Source of the DNA: Treponema sp.
GTDB taxonomy: Bacteria; Spirochaetota; Spirochaetia; Treponematales; Treponemataceae
Length of the DNA stretch: 64,000 bases
Assembly (NCBI GenBank): GCA_016287815.1
Contig: JAEEWW010000003.1
Location: 17,483-81,482, forward strand
Direction of reading: 5' to 3'
The position numbers and the translations under genes were made by a program. A model generated the notes under the pieces. It made no database searches and was not told the origin of the DNA. It saw nothing but the letters and a program-made list of their open reading frames with translations. Each line of letters starts with the position of its first letter. Position 1 is the first letter of the stretch. This document shows positions 1 through 10,400 of this stretch, in pieces.

Positions 1-824
1 TATGCTTTGCCTAAAAGTACGCCCTGCGCGTTGAAATTGCTTTTCGACCTTTCGCCTGTGTGCCGGGCAATGTTGTTTATGTCAAGGCATTCGCTTCCGT
101 CGCTCATGTAGGCAAGCTGGTCATCAACTTCGGCCTCTTTTCCATTAAGATAAGACTTTAAGGCAAGCCATGATTTTTCTGCACCAAAGTTTGCACGAAC
201 GACAGAAAGTTTTGCATTTTTTGCATTGCATGAAACAATGTCACTTGCAAAGATAACGTTCTTGTCTAAAAACTGTGCGTGACTTATTTTTACGCTGGCA
301 TTTTCGTCCAGAAGGCAGACAATTCTGACAGCTGCAAAAGCAGGTTTGTTTTTTCCGTCTGAATTTTTATCTGCATTTTTATCTGTTGTATTTGAAGAAA
401 AATCAAAAACAAAGTTCGAAGCAGTGTTTTTTTCTGCCTGAATAACAAAAAGTCCCGCGTATTCATCCGATGGCCCAAGTTCCAGCTTAATCAGCACGCT
501 TTTTTCGATGCCACAATCAGCGCCTATCTGCGCGCCGGTATTTTCTTTTACAGAAAAAATCTTTGTTTCAACATTCTGGTTTTTAAACCATTCACAGAAT
601 GTGTTTCCGAGCGCGCCTTCAATTTCTTTTCCTGAAACAAGCTTTTCAAGCTTGCTGAAATCACCGTCAGAAACGCTCACGTTTTGTGCATTGTTTTGTA
701 TATTAAGCTTTCCTTTTCCGTTGAGCTTTTCCGGAGCAGGAATTGAGGATTCGTTTATTTTTAAGTAACACCAGGTTTTTACTGGAAGTGCGCTTGCATT
801 TATCGTAATCATTTTGTTTTCCAT
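1..824 (-). CDS. sufD: SufD, Fe-S cluster assembly scaffold subunit (partial, 3' end outside window)
   Basis: Reading the minus strand from an ATG at 824 gives an open frame of about 274 residues to the window edge, starting MENKMITINASALPVKTW. Its C-terminal part (DENASVKISHAQFLDKNVIF, then RANFGAEKSWLALKSYLNG) has the character of the SufB/SufD beta-helix family, and it sits directly behind sufC and sufB. SufD normally partners SufB and SufC in the SufBC2D complex that builds Fe-S clusters in the cytoplasm. The start overlaps the sufB stop as TGATG, which suggests translational coupling. The N-terminal half is divergent, so the name rests on position as much as on sequence. The end of the gene, and any sufS or sufU beyond it, are not visible. 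Confidence 0.8.
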   Translation of the reverse strand, partial: MENKMITINASALPVKTWCYLKINESSIPAPEKLNGKGKLNIQNNAQNVSVSDGDFSKLEKLVSGKEIEGALGNTFCEWFKNQNVETKIFSVKENTGAQIGADCGIEKSVLIKLELGPSDEYAGLFVIQAEKNTASNFVFDFSSNTTDKNADKNSDGKNKPAFAAVRIVCLLDENASVKISHAQFLDKNVIFASDIVSCNAKNAKLSVVRANFGAEKSWLALKSYLNGKEAEVDDQLAYMSDGSECLDINNIARHTGERSKSNFNAQGVLLGKA

Positions 825-2230
825 CAGCCGATTGCTCCTTCCATTTCAAGTTTGATAAGGTTATTCATTTCTACGGCGTATTCAAGCGGCAGTTCTTTTG
901 CTACAGGATTTGCAAAGCCTGTTACTATCATCTGTCTTGCTTCTTCTTCGCTTATTCCGCGGCTCATCAGATAGAAAATTGCATCTTCAGAAATCTTTCC
1001 GATTTTTGCTTCGTGACCTAAATCAGCATCGCTTGTACGTACATCCATTGAAGGAATTGTGTCTGAGCGCGAAATGTTGTCGAGCATGAGCGAAGCACAG
1101 CTTACAGAAGATTTTGCGCGCTTTGCGTTTTCTTTTATTTCGATTGAGCTTCGGAAGGTATTTTTTCCGCCGCTTTTAGAAATTGATTTTGCATTTACGA
1201 ACGAGGTTGTGTCTTTTCCGATATGGACAACGCGCGTTCCTGTGTCTAAGTCCTGTCCGTTGCCTGAGAAGGTAATTCCTGTGTATTCGCTTTTTGAGCG
1301 GTCACCTTTAAGAATACTGGTCGGGTAGAGGTAAGAAGTGTGAGATCCGAACGAGCCTGAAATCCATTCGATTGTACCGCCTTCTTCTACGATTGCACGT
1401 TTGGAGTTAAGGTTGTACATGTTTTTTGACCAGTTTTCAATCGTTGAATAGCGGACGGTAGAATTTTTTCCGACATAGATTTCTACGCAGCCTGCGTGCA
1501 GGTTTGCAACATTGTATTTAGGTGCTGAACAGCCTTCAATAAAGTGAAGGTATGCGTCATCGTCAACGATAATAAGCGTATGTTCAAACTGTCCGGCTCC
1601 TGCTGCATTTAAGCGGAAATAGGATTGAAGCGGAATGTCTAAGTGTACGCCTTTAGGAACGTATACAAAGGAACCGCCTGACCATACTGCACCGTGCAGA
1701 GCCAGGAATTTATGTTCATTTGGCGGCAAAAGATGCATGAATTTGCTTCTTGCAAGTTCTGCGTATTCGCCTGTAAGGCCGCTTTCTATGTCCGTGTAAA
1801 TTACGCCCTGTTCCTGAACTTCTTTTTTTACATTGTGGTAAACAAGTTCTGAATCGTATTGAGCGCCAACACCTGCTAAGGCTTCGCGCTCTGCCTGAGG
1901 AATTCCTAAGCGTTCAAAGGTGTTTTTTATGTCTTCAGGAACTTCTTCCCATTTGCCTTTCATGCTTGTGTTGGCACGAACATAGGAAGAAATTGAATCC
2001 ATGTTAAGTCCTTCAAGGGAAGGTCCCCAGTCCGGCACCGGAATTGAATTGTATAGTTCAAGCGATTTAAGACGGAATTCTTTCATCCATTCAGGATCGT
2101 TTTTTTCTTTTGAAATTGTTTCTACTATTTCCTTTGTAAGTCCGTTTTCAAGGCGATAAAAGTCTTTTTCATCGTCCTTAAAGTCGTACATACTGCGGTT
2201 TATATCATCAATCTGTGATTTCTTCTTCAT
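824..2230 (-). CDS. sufB: SufB, Fe-S cluster assembly scaffold
   Basis: This 468-residue protein has the usual SufB length. SufB is the scaffold of the SufBC2D complex on which Fe-S clusters form before transfer to apoproteins. Visible family features are the beta-helix core (for example YVPKGVHLDIPLQSYFRLNA), the C-terminal SVSCASLMLDNISRSDTIP segment with a conserved-type cysteine, and the HEAKIGKISEDAIFYLMSRG block near the end. It is the middle gene of sufC-sufB-sufD, 67 bp after sufC, and its TGA overlaps the sufD ATG. An AGGA ribosome-binding site lies just upstream of the ATG at 2230. Assignment is firm. Confidence 0.96.
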   Translation of the reverse strand: MKKKSQIDDINRSMYDFKDDEKDFYRLENGLTKEIVETISKEKNDPEWMKEFRLKSLELYNSIPVPDWGPSLEGLNMDSISSYVRANTSMKGKWEEVPEDIKNTFERLGIPQAEREALAGVGAQYDSELVYHNVKKEVQEQGVIYTDIESGLTGEYAELARSKFMHLLPPNEHKFLALHGAVWSGGSFVYVPKGVHLDIPLQSYFRLNAAGAGQFEHTLIIVDDDAYLHFIEGCSAPKYNVANLHAGCVEIYVGKNSTVRYSTIENWSKNMYNLNSKRAIVEEGGTIEWISGSFGSHTSYLYPTSILKGDRSKSEYTGITFSGNGQDLDTGTRVVHIGKDTTSFVNAKSISKSGGKNTFRSSIEIKENAKRAKSSVSCASLMLDNISRSDTIPSMDVRTSDADLGHEAKIGKISEDAIFYLMSRGISEEEARQMIVTGFANPVAKELPLEYAVEMNNLIKLEMEGAIG

Positions 2231-2297
2231 ATAAAATCCTAATCTTTATGCTACTATGCTGCGGCTCGCATTTTTGCTGCGTTACAGGCACAGTCTT

Positions 2298-3044
2298 TTA
2301 CGCGGTTAAAAAGCGTTCAAAACCGTTTTTGTTGATTTCTTCTACAAGTTCAGCACCGCCGGTTTCTACAATGTGACCTTTTACAAGCACATGCGCATAG
2401 TCTACTTTAAGGCTTTCAAGAATCTTTGTGCTGTGTGTAATAATCAATAATGCGCCGTCATCTTTCTGCTGGTATGCTTCAATTCCCTTGGAAACTGTGC
2501 GGACTGCGTCAACGTCAAGGCCGGAATCTGTTTCGTCAAGAATTGCAAACTTTGGCTCAAGCATTAAAAGCTGTAAGATTTCTGCCTTTTTGCGCTCTCC
2601 GCCGGAAAAACCTACGTTTAAGTCGCGGTCTGCATAAGAAAAATCCATGTTCAAAAGCTTCATCTTTTCTTCCATGGTTTTACGAACCTGAAAAAGATTC
2701 TGTCTTTTGCCGGTTATCTGTTCCATTGCGCTGCGGATGAACTTTGTTACCGTAATGCCTGGAATTTCTATCGGGCTCTGGAAGGTCATAAACATTCCGA
2801 GCTTTGCGCGCTTGTCCGGGCTGTATTCTGTTATGTCTTCGCCGGAAAATATAATCTTTCCGCTGTTTACTGTGTATGAAGGATGTCCCATTAAGACGTT
2901 GCCTAAGGTTGATTTTCCGGCTCCGTTAGGCCCTAAAAGGATATGTGTTTCGCCAGGTTTTATTTCCAAATTGATTTTTGAAAGAATCTGTTTTTCTTTG
3001 ATGCCGGCAGACAAATCAGCTGCGGATAGTAAAATGTTTCCCAT
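2298..3044 (-). CDS. sufC: SufC, ATPase of the SufBCD complex
   Basis: A 248-residue ABC-type ATPase that energises SufBCD. The Walker A (GPNGAGKST, residues 38-46), the ABC signature (FSGGE, 146-150) and Walker B with the SufC-type FAILDETDSGLDVDA are all present. It has no membrane segment. It is the first gene of the suf operon on the minus strand. The 228 bp in front of it hold the glgC terminator and presumably the suf promoter, for which I saw no strong consensus and no clear regulator site. Confidence 0.96.
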   Translation of the reverse strand: MGNILLSAADLSAGIKEKQILSKINLEIKPGETHILLGPNGAGKSTLGNVLMGHPSYTVNSGKIIFSGEDITEYSPDKRAKLGMFMTFQSPIEIPGITVTKFIRSAMEQITGKRQNLFQVRKTMEEKMKLLNMDFSYADRDLNVGFSGGERKKAEILQLLMLEPKFAILDETDSGLDVDAVRTVSKGIEAYQQKDDGALLIITHSTKILESLKVDYAHVLVKGHIVETGGAELVEEINKNGFERFLTA

Positions 3045-3199
3045 AGAAACTCCGTGTATTATAATTTTTGAACGTTTTGTTCTGTTAAGGAGGGCAGAAA
3101 AAGCAGCCCTTGTAACTTAGAATATACTGAAAAAATACATAATAATCAATCAAAAAACTGGCGGTTTGGTAGGTTAATCGTCGGTTTTGCCAGTACAAA

Positions 3200-3227
3200 A
3201 AAAATATGCGCCAGCTTGTGGCGCATA
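3200..3227 (-). terminator. Rho-independent terminator of glgC
   Basis: A 9-bp perfect stem (tatgcgcca / tggcgcata) with a 5-base loop is followed, on the minus strand, by an eight-base T run. It lies 46 bp past the glgC stop and before sufC, so it separates the two transcription units. Confidence 0.85.
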
Positions 3228-3272
3228 CGATAAGTTTTTTGAGTAAGGATAATAAACCTGTATTTATTCTGT

Positions 3273-4565
3273 TTAGATTACTGTTCCGCTTGGAATTGTA
3301 ACGCCTTTTCGTATTACTACGATTCCATCAGAAACATAGAATAATCCGTGGTCACCGTCTTCGTATTTTTTCCCGTCTACGTTAATGCGGCAGTTATCTC
3401 CTATGCAGGAGTTTTTATCGATAATTGCTTTTGCAATCTTACAGTTTTTACCGATTCCCATAAGCGGAACGCCTTTTTTGATTTTATTTTCTTTGTCAAA
3501 ATAAGATTCGTAAAAGTCGCTACCCATTGTAATTACTCCGTCCAATTCCGTGCCGGATTCAATTACAGAACGGATTCCGATTACAGAATGATTGATTTTA
3601 GCCCTTGTAATTACACAGCCTTCTGCTGCTGTAGAATTTTTAAGCACGGCTTCGTTAAGTTTTGAAGGCGGAAGGTTACGCAGTGTTGTGTAAATCGGAC
3701 CGTTTTCATCATAAAAGTTAAACGGTGGATTTATATCTGTAAGTGCAAGTGTTGCATTGTAAAAACTTTCGATTGTTCCGATATCTTCCCAGTAGCCGTT
3801 GAAAATATATGAATTAATATGTTTTGTGTTTACAGCCATCGGAATAATTTCTTTTCCGAAGTCCGTATAGTCATTGTTTTTAAGAAGTTCTTCCATTACC
3901 GGAGCGTTGAAAATGTAAATACCCATAGAGGCAAGGTATTCTTTTTCTTTCGGTAAATCTCCTCTTGTTTTTGCAGGAATTTTCCATTCGTCGATATTTA
4001 AGTCTTTGGCAGGTTTTTCCATAAATTCAGAGATGCGGCGGTTAGAATCAATTTTCATAATTCCGAAGCCTGAAGCATCCTTGCGGTTTACGGCTGTTGC
4101 TGCAATTGTAATGTCTGCCTTTGAATCAAGGTGTGCCTGCATGAATGCGCGTAAATCCATGCGGTAAAGCTGATCACCGGAAAGAATTATATAGTGTGTC
4201 GGATTCTGGGATTTAAAGTGAATGAAATTTTTTCGGACAGCATCTGCCGTTCCTTCGTACCAGCCTGAAGAATTTTCCAAAGTCTGTTCGGCTGCAAGAA
4301 TTTCAACGAATCCGCCTGAAAAGCGGTCAAAAGTATAGGCCTTGGAAATGTGCATGTGCAAAGAAGCAGAATTGAACTGTGTTACAAGATAAATCTTTTT
4401 ATAGCCTGAATTTATACAGTTAGAAATCGGAATATCTACAATTCTGTAGCGTCCGCCGAACGGAACTGCCGGTTTAGAACGTTCTTTTGTAAGTGGATAA
4501 AGTCTTGTGCCTTTGCCACCGCCTAAAATAATTGCTGCAACCCTGATTTCATCAATTTCTGCCAT
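3273..4565 (-). CDS. glgC: Glucose-1-phosphate adenylyltransferase (ADP-glucose pyrophosphorylase)
   Basis: A 430-residue protein that makes ADP-glucose from glucose-1-phosphate and ATP, the committed step of bacterial glycogen synthesis. The N-terminal nucleotide-binding motif GGGKGTRLYPLTKERSKP is followed by VPFGGRYRIVDIPISNC, then the GDQLYRMD metal/sugar site, and a left-handed beta-helix C-terminal domain. The length is normal for GlgC. The ATG is preceded by AGGAGA. It stands alone between the suf operon and the divergent flagellar operon. The glycogen synthase gene glgA lies far away, at 44090. Confidence 0.96.
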   Translation of the reverse strand: MAEIDEIRVAAIILGGGKGTRLYPLTKERSKPAVPFGGRYRIVDIPISNCINSGYKKIYLVTQFNSASLHMHISKAYTFDRFSGGFVEILAAEQTLENSSGWYEGTADAVRKNFIHFKSQNPTHYIILSGDQLYRMDLRAFMQAHLDSKADITIAATAVNRKDASGFGIMKIDSNRRISEFMEKPAKDLNIDEWKIPAKTRGDLPKEKEYLASMGIYIFNAPVMEELLKNNDYTDFGKEIIPMAVNTKHINSYIFNGYWEDIGTIESFYNATLALTDINPPFNFYDENGPIYTTLRNLPPSKLNEAVLKNSTAAEGCVITRAKINHSVIGIRSVIESGTELDGVITMGSDFYESYFDKENKIKKGVPLMGIGKNCKIAKAIIDKNSCIGDNCRINVDGKKYEDGDHGLFYVSDGIVVIRKGVTIPSGTVI

Positions 4566-4676
4566 TTTTTAATCTCCTGCGCCGGTTTGCCCGAACGGTT
4601 TTTGTGGTTTTGTTTAATTTATAAGAAAATTATAAATCCATATTTTAGATTTTACAAATAAATAAAAAAGAATTAG

Positions 4677-4703
4677 TTAACAACAATTTTGAAATTCCGA
4701 TAA
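4677..4703 (+). promoter_or_regulatory. Candidate sigma-28 (FliA-type) promoter for the flagellar rod operon
   Basis: TTAA, a 15-base gap, then TCCGATAA resembles the sigma-28 consensus TAAA-N15-GCCGATAA at 10 of 12 positions. It lies 43 bp before flgF, which is a plausible place. The consensus is established; use by this organism is inference. Confidence 0.5.
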
Positions 4704-4746
4704 TTATAGTAAGGAAATAAACTCCTATAAGGCAGGTAATAAAGAG

Positions 4747-5547
4747 ATGATACGCGGATTGTACACAGGCGCAAGCGGAATGAATGCACAGCAGCACAGA
4801 CTTGATGCAATTTCTAATAATCTGGCAAATGTTGATACGGCAGGCTATAAGCGCGATGTAACGGTCAGCAAATCTTTTTCTGAACTTTTAATAAGAAGAT
4901 GTGACGCTGACGGAGTTTATACAACAACTTTTGGTTCAGCAGACGCAGCCCCGGTTGTCGGAAAACTTGGTTTGGGCGTAGAAGCCAATGAAAATTATAC
5001 GGATTTTCAGCAGGGCTCTTTCCGCCTGACAGATGCAAATACTGATTTAGCTTTAAGCGGTGAAGGTTTCTTTGCCGTCATGACACCTTATGGTGAACGT
5101 TATACACGCAACGGAAACTTTTTTGTTGGTAAAGAAGGAATTCTTGAAACTAAAGACGGTTATCCTGTTCTTGGTGAAAACGGTTTGATTCATGTTTCTG
5201 ACGATCAGTTTAAGGTTAATGAAAACGGTATGATTTATAACCTTGCAGATAATTCTGTAATAGACAGATTCCGTACTGTTCGTTTTGATAACGAACGTTA
5301 TTTACAGAAAATGGGTTCAAGTCTTTATGCTTCTAACGATATTTCTGGAGAAGCATATATTGCAGAAGGCGATGAGCGTCCGACTTTTTTGCAGGGCTAT
5401 ATGGAAACCAGCAACGTAAACGTTGTAAATGAAATGGTTCAGATGATAGAAGTTAACCGTGCTTACGAAGCAAACCAGAAGACGATTCAAAGCCAGGATA
5501 CGATGTTAAGCAATTTGTGGTCTCGCGTTGCCACACGCCGCGGATAA
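4747..5547 (+). CDS. flgF: Flagellar proximal rod protein FlgF
   Basis: A 266-residue flagellar rod/hook family protein, part of the drive shaft that crosses the cell wall of the periplasmic flagellum. The N-terminus carries the rod-family signature GASGMNAQQHRLDAISNNLA followed by NVDTAGYK. The C-terminus carries the coiled-coil segment with NVNVVNEMVQMIEVNRAYEA. These terminal helices polymerise in the rod. It is the first of three consecutive flagellar genes and lies 14 bp before flgG. FlgF and FlgG are paralogues. I call this one FlgF because it comes first and the next gene matches FlgG better. Confidence 0.9.
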   Translation: MIRGLYTGASGMNAQQHRLDAISNNLANVDTAGYKRDVTVSKSFSELLIRRCDADGVYTTTFGSADAAPVVGKLGLGVEANENYTDFQQGSFRLTDANTDLALSGEGFFAVMTPYGERYTRNGNFFVGKEGILETKDGYPVLGENGLIHVSDDQFKVNENGMIYNLADNSVIDRFRTVRFDNERYLQKMGSSLYASNDISGEAYIAEGDERPTFLQGYMETSNVNVVNEMVQMIEVNRAYEANQKTIQSQDTMLSNLWSRVATRRG

Positions 5548-5561
5548 TCAGGAGAAAATAA

Positions 5562-6356
5562 ATGGTACGAAGTTTATGGACAGCAGCAACAGGAATGAAC
5601 GGACAGCAGTCAAATATTGACGCTATTTCACATAACCTTTCCAATGTAAACACAACCGGCTATAAACAGCAGCGGGTTGAATTTGAAGACCTTATCTATC
5701 AGAACATAAAAACTGCCGGAACTCCTGCTACAGAAGATACTGTTAATCCTGTAGGAATTCAGCAGGGAGCCGGTGTTAGGGTAGGTGCTACACAGCGTGT
5801 ATTTACTCAGGGCTCTTTGCAGAATACCGGAGTTGATACAGACCTTGCAATTGTTGGAGACGGTTTCTTCCGTGTGCAGAAATACGACGGAAGCTATGCC
5901 TATACCCGTGACGGTACATTTAAAGTTGATATGACTGGTCAGCTTGTAAATAACAATGGTCTTCGCGTAATGCCTGAAATTATTCTTCCTGAAGGATATG
6001 ACATTCATACTCTTGCAATCAGCGATGACGGTCGTGTAACAGTAAAAATAAATGGTGAAAAAACACCTACTCTTGTAGGACAGATGGAACTTTACCGTTT
6101 TCCGAATGCAGTAGGCCTTAAAGCCAACGGAGACAATCTTTATACAGTAACAAACGCAAGCGGACAGCCGATTGCCGGTCGCCCGGGATATGAAGGTATG
6201 GGTGTTACAAAGCACAAGTTTGTTGAAATGTCCAACGTTTCTGTTGTAAACGAAATGGTTCAGATGATTGTAGCACAGCGTGCTTACGAATTTAACAGTA
6301 AGGCAATTCAGACAAGCGATACAATGCTTAATACAGCCGTAAACCTTAAACGCTAG
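5562..6356 (+). CDS. flgG: Flagellar distal rod protein FlgG
   Basis: A 264-residue distal rod protein of the flagellar basal body. The N-terminus MVRSLWTAATGMNGQQSNID, with NLSNVNTTGYKQQRVEFEDL just after, is characteristic of FlgG. The C-terminus has VVNEMVQMIVAQRAYEFNSK and the family ending KAIQTSDTML. It has no cleavable signal, as expected for export by the flagellar type III system. It shares both terminal helices with the flgF product. A GGAGAAAATAA ribosome site precedes the ATG. The gene is 75 bp before the rod-binding protein gene. Confidence 0.95.
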   Translation: MVRSLWTAATGMNGQQSNIDAISHNLSNVNTTGYKQQRVEFEDLIYQNIKTAGTPATEDTVNPVGIQQGAGVRVGATQRVFTQGSLQNTGVDTDLAIVGDGFFRVQKYDGSYAYTRDGTFKVDMTGQLVNNNGLRVMPEIILPEGYDIHTLAISDDGRVTVKINGEKTPTLVGQMELYRFPNAVGLKANGDNLYTVTNASGQPIAGRPGYEGMGVTKHKFVEMSNVSVVNEMVQMIVAQRAYEFNSKAIQTSDTMLNTAVNLKR

Positions 6357-6431
6357 TTTTAGGACTTTGTAATGAAATCTGCGGCGGTAAATGAACGGAA
6401 TATTGTGCGGGAATAAAATAGAGGGGAATTT

Positions 6432-6944
6432 ATGACAATCGGACAAATTGCATCTTCACAGATTTATGGAACAGAAGCGATTCAATCGGGTAAAATCCGC
6501 AGTGAAAAAAGCATGTTTGAAAATCTTCTTTCTGAAATAAAAACAGAAAAATATGAAGGAGTCGGAAAAAACGTTTCTTCTAGTCAGATTGTCGAAAAAG
6601 GTCACATAAACGGTGATTGGAACCGCGGTTTTGCAGGAACTTATACAGCCGAAAGTGACAAAAACTCTTTACCGCAGGGAGCTGCCGCAAATTCAGCATT
6701 CCGTCCTTCAGATAAAAAAATTGACAGAACTAGCAAACTTTACGAAAAATCACTGGAACTTGAATCTTATTTTGTAAAAATGCTTGTTTCTTCTATGCGC
6801 AAAACAGTCGTAAAGGCCAACGGAAATTCCAACTATGCCCAGTCAATGTACGAAGACATGATGTACGACGAATACACAAACGCCCTTACAAAAAATGCAC
6901 ACTTCGGCATTGCAGACCAGATTTATCTGGAACTGAATGTGTAA
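6432..6944 (+). CDS. FlgJ-like rod-binding protein (no muramidase domain)
   Basis: A 170-residue protein whose last ~65 residues (LELESYFVKMLVSSMRKT ... YAQSMYEDMMYDEYTNAL ... HFGIADQIYLEL) form the rod-binding domain found at the N-terminus of FlgJ. In enterobacteria FlgJ caps the growing rod and carries a C-terminal peptidoglycan hydrolase. Here that hydrolase domain is absent, as in many spirochaetes, so wall opening must be done by another enzyme. The first ~100 residues are low-similarity linker. A GAGGGGAATTT ribosome site supports the start. It is the third gene of the flgF-flgG operon. Confidence 0.82.
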   Translation: MTIGQIASSQIYGTEAIQSGKIRSEKSMFENLLSEIKTEKYEGVGKNVSSSQIVEKGHINGDWNRGFAGTYTAESDKNSLPQGAAANSAFRPSDKKIDRTSKLYEKSLELESYFVKMLVSSMRKTVVKANGNSNYAQSMYEDMMYDEYTNALTKNAHFGIADQIYLELNV

Positions 6945-6980
6945 ATAAGTTCAAACAGACACAGAATTTCACATTCAAAC

Positions 6981-7400
6981 TTACACAACATCAACTTTAT
7001 CAACTACAAGATAACTTCGCATTATTCCGTCTTCTTCTCGGACGATAAACGTTCCTTCAACTTCAATTTCTGTTAAATGCTTCGGGAACTTTATTGATTT
7101 TTCGGCTTTTAATAAGTCAAAGCCGGCTGAACAGCAGCCTGCAATATCATTTACGATTATGCATTGAAAAAGCGGCCCTTCATTAATGTCTTTATTTTCG
7201 TAATATGTACCGCGCATCTTGATTCTTGTGCCGTTAAAATTTTCGGCTTCCATCAGCATGTTGTAAACCTGCGCATAAAGAATCGTTGTACCGAGTTTTG
7301 TTAAATCAAGTGTCTTTTTTGAATTTGCTGCCGGTGCTGCAGAAACACAAAGGTTTACGAATAACAAAAATCCTGCTGCAAATATAATTATTTTTTTCAT
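6981..7400 (-). CDS. Exported protein of unknown function
   Basis: A 139-residue protein with a clear signal peptide (KKIIIFAAGFLLFVNLCVSA, cleavage near residue 22) and no lipobox. The mature part is short and predicted mixed beta (MLMEAENFNGTRIKMRG ... EGPLFQCIIVNDIAGCC ... IEVEGTFIVREEDG), which could be a small OB-like barrel. It contains a CC pair. I do not recognise a named family. It converges on the flagellar operon with 36 bp between stops and starts 32 bp after the addA stop, so it may be read together with addBA. Confidence 0.7.
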   Translation of the reverse strand: MKKIIIFAAGFLLFVNLCVSAAPAANSKKTLDLTKLGTTILYAQVYNMLMEAENFNGTRIKMRGTYYENKDINEGPLFQCIIVNDIAGCCSAGFDLLKAEKSIKFPKHLTEIEVEGTFIVREEDGIMRSYLVVDKVDVV

Positions 7401-7432
7401 ATTAATCCTGAAATAAATCCGCGAGTATACTA

Positions 7433-10400
7433 TTAACAGAATGAAGTAATGTCAATTTCCTTTCCGTAGCGAAGATAAAAAAGGCAGACCTTTATTTTTT
7501 CAGCCGGTACGTTAAAAAGTTCTGATGCTGCAAGTCTGTAACATTTTTGCTGTTCATAATATTTTTCAGGAATGATTTTTTCATCTGTTTTGTAGTCTAC
7601 AATAAGATAAGAGTTGTCCGGATTTTTTATTATTAAATCCATTGTTCCGCGGATAATTTTTCCATTAAAGCTGTGAAGGAATTTATATTCTGCCTTGTGC
7701 CATGTTGAGTTTTTTAAAGCAGAACCGCAGGCGGATCCGGTAAAATATTCAGTCATTTTTCTGCAGGTTTGTGCAATTTTTTCAAGCTGTATGGAAGTCA
7801 GCTGTCCTTTATAATTTGAAGGTACAAAGAAGTTTTCAGGCGTAATTCCGTTTGCAAAGGCTTCAAGATAGGCGTGGGCTAAAGTTCCAAAATCATTAGC
7901 ACTGAATCCTTTTTTTGAAGTTTGCTCCAGAAGGGAAGTTAACTCTGGAAATATAATTTTGTCAGCGGAAATTTCATCCGTATTAGAAAAGTCGGATTTT
8001 TCGAGCGAACTTGGCGAAATGTATCTTGATTCAATTATTTCTTTTTTTATTACAGAGTTTTCATTTATTTCGCTGTATTTGCCCGCGGCTTTACTGATAA
8101 ATTCAAGTTTTTCGTTAAGATTATTCTTTCTCTCAGCAGAAATGCTCTTAATTAGTTCAGTTTTGTATACAGGTTCAATTGAATTATAGTCAAATTCCGG
8201 AAGAATTTCGTCATCTTTTGCAAAAATTGTTTTGCCGCGGGCAAATTCGCTGTCGCCTGTAATTTCAGGATAGTAAAATTTCAATATTCTTTGCAGGCAG
8301 TTTTCAGATGCAGTTTGCTTATCTTCATCCGATTTTTTATCTTTTGATTTTGTATCCTTTGGCTCAGAAAAAGATCCTGTAATATAAGCTTCATGTTCTG
8401 CGCGCGTAATTCCAACATAAATTAACCGAAGGAATTCTGCCATATTCTTTTTACGTTCTTTTTCACTTTGAAGCAAATAAAAATAGTTACTTTTTTTGCC
8501 GTTAAGGTTTACCGTAATTCCGAATTCATCATCAAAAAATACCTGCTGCAAATCCGGTCTTGGCTGCGGATTCTTAAAACAGCCGAGTACAAAAACTACT
8601 TTAAACTGCAAGCCCTTGCTTTTGTGAATCGTCATTATTTTTACGGCATCACGTTCTTCCATAGGATAGCTTATGTCGCTGTCTTCAATGCTGCTAGAAT
8701 CCCCTAAAGCCGAAGTTTCCTTATCTTTTTCTATTGAAAGCTGATCAACTAGCCATGTTAAGCCGTAGCCGTTTTCGTCAGCCTGCCGGGCAATTTCAAA
8801 AAGCAAGTCATATTGTTCGCCGTAAAGAGAAACTGTTTTGTTCCACATTGTTTCGTAGCGGTAGCCGTATTCATACCATAGTTTTGTAATTACCTGCGTA
8901 AGCGGGTGGCTTAAAGAAAATTCTGTAAATTCTTTTTGAAGTTCAATTGCTGCCTGATATTTTTTATTTTCTGCCGCGCTTATATTTAATTCCGCCGTAA
9001 AATCTGAATTTAGTCGGGCAATAATTTCTTCAACGGATTTTTCTGAAAGATTTACAAACGGTGAACGCAAAAAAGACGCAAAACTGAGCGTGTCTCCAGG
9101 ATAAACGCAAAGGCGCAAAAAATTATATATATCATTTACCGGTGCTTCGGCAAAAATATTTTTCTGTGCATCGGTTGTATACTGAATGCCTGCGCGGTTT
9201 AAATATCTTGTTAAATATTTTCTGTTTGTGCGCGAACGGTCAAGAATTGCAATGTCCCTGTACTGAAGTCGCTTTCCGTCCGGAAGCGTTTTTCCAACCA
9301 GTGTAAGAATCTTGTGCGCAATAAAATATGCTTCCTGATCATTGGCAGAAATAAAGGCATCTTTTTCAGATTCTGCTTCTATGCCGTCTTTTTTAAGCCG
9401 CTTTAGAATTGGTTCTACATTTGAATTGTAAATGCAGAAGTGCAGTGGAATGAAATAATTTTCTGCCGCCTTCTTTCTGTCATTATCTTCCTCTAAAGCC
9501 GGATTTTTTAGCGCTGCATTGTTTTCTGCAAATGCTGCTTCAAAATCTTCTGCAGGATTTTCCGGGAATACCCAGAATTGAGGATTAGAATCATTTATTC
9601 TGTCACGCTGCAAAACTTTTTTTAACGAGCCGTTTTTATTTGATTCGGCATAGCCGCCAAAAATCTGGTTAAACGCTTTTAAAAGATTTTTTGACGAACG
9701 GTAATTGTAGACCATTTGAAGCGGCTCTACATTCAAATCTTTTGCAAGCTGTTTAAAAACTGAAACATCTGCTCCGCGGAATTTATAAATAGACTGTTTT
9801 TCATCGCCGACAAAAAACAGCTTACCCTTGTTGTTCCCGTTTTTATCCTGTTCGTTCAGAATAAAAAGCAAATCGCGGTTTTTATTATTATTGTCCTGAA
9901 ATTCGTCTATCATTATTGCCTGATAGGCTTTCTGTTCCTGAAGCCTTAAATCTTCCTGTTCGCATAAAGCTTTTAATGCCAGTTCCGAAACATCTTTAAA
10001 AGAAAGTTTTCCCGAACTTCGCTTAAGCGTGTTTACCTGAACAAGCAGTTTGTCAAGAAGTTCAAGAAGCCGCCTTATGTTTTTTAATTCAAGAATATAA
10101 GAGGCAATTGGTGCTATTTTAGTATTTATTAAATAAGGAAGCCCTGAATCTTTATTAAAAAGTGCCTGTAAATCGCGTGTGTAGCCTGCAAGCCTCTGAC
10201 TAAAGCATGCAGATTTAAGCCAGCTGTAAAAATCAGATACAGAAGCAAGAGTTTCTTCGCTTTCCAGGTTTTCAGCTGTAAGTTTTGCAGGCTGAGGAAG
10301 ATTTAAAAGCAAATTGCTTTCTTCGTATTTATCAAGCGGAAGAAATTTTTTAAGTTCAGAAAAATATGGGGTATCTTTTTTAGAAGGATAAAGCTCTGCG

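Noticed and set aside
2707-3120. 137-residue plus-strand frame
   Set aside because: It is antisense to sufC, has no family resemblance and no ribosome site.
5628-6446. 272-residue minus-strand frame
   Set aside because: It is antisense to flgG for nearly all its length, has odd cysteine/histidine-rich composition and no ribosome site.
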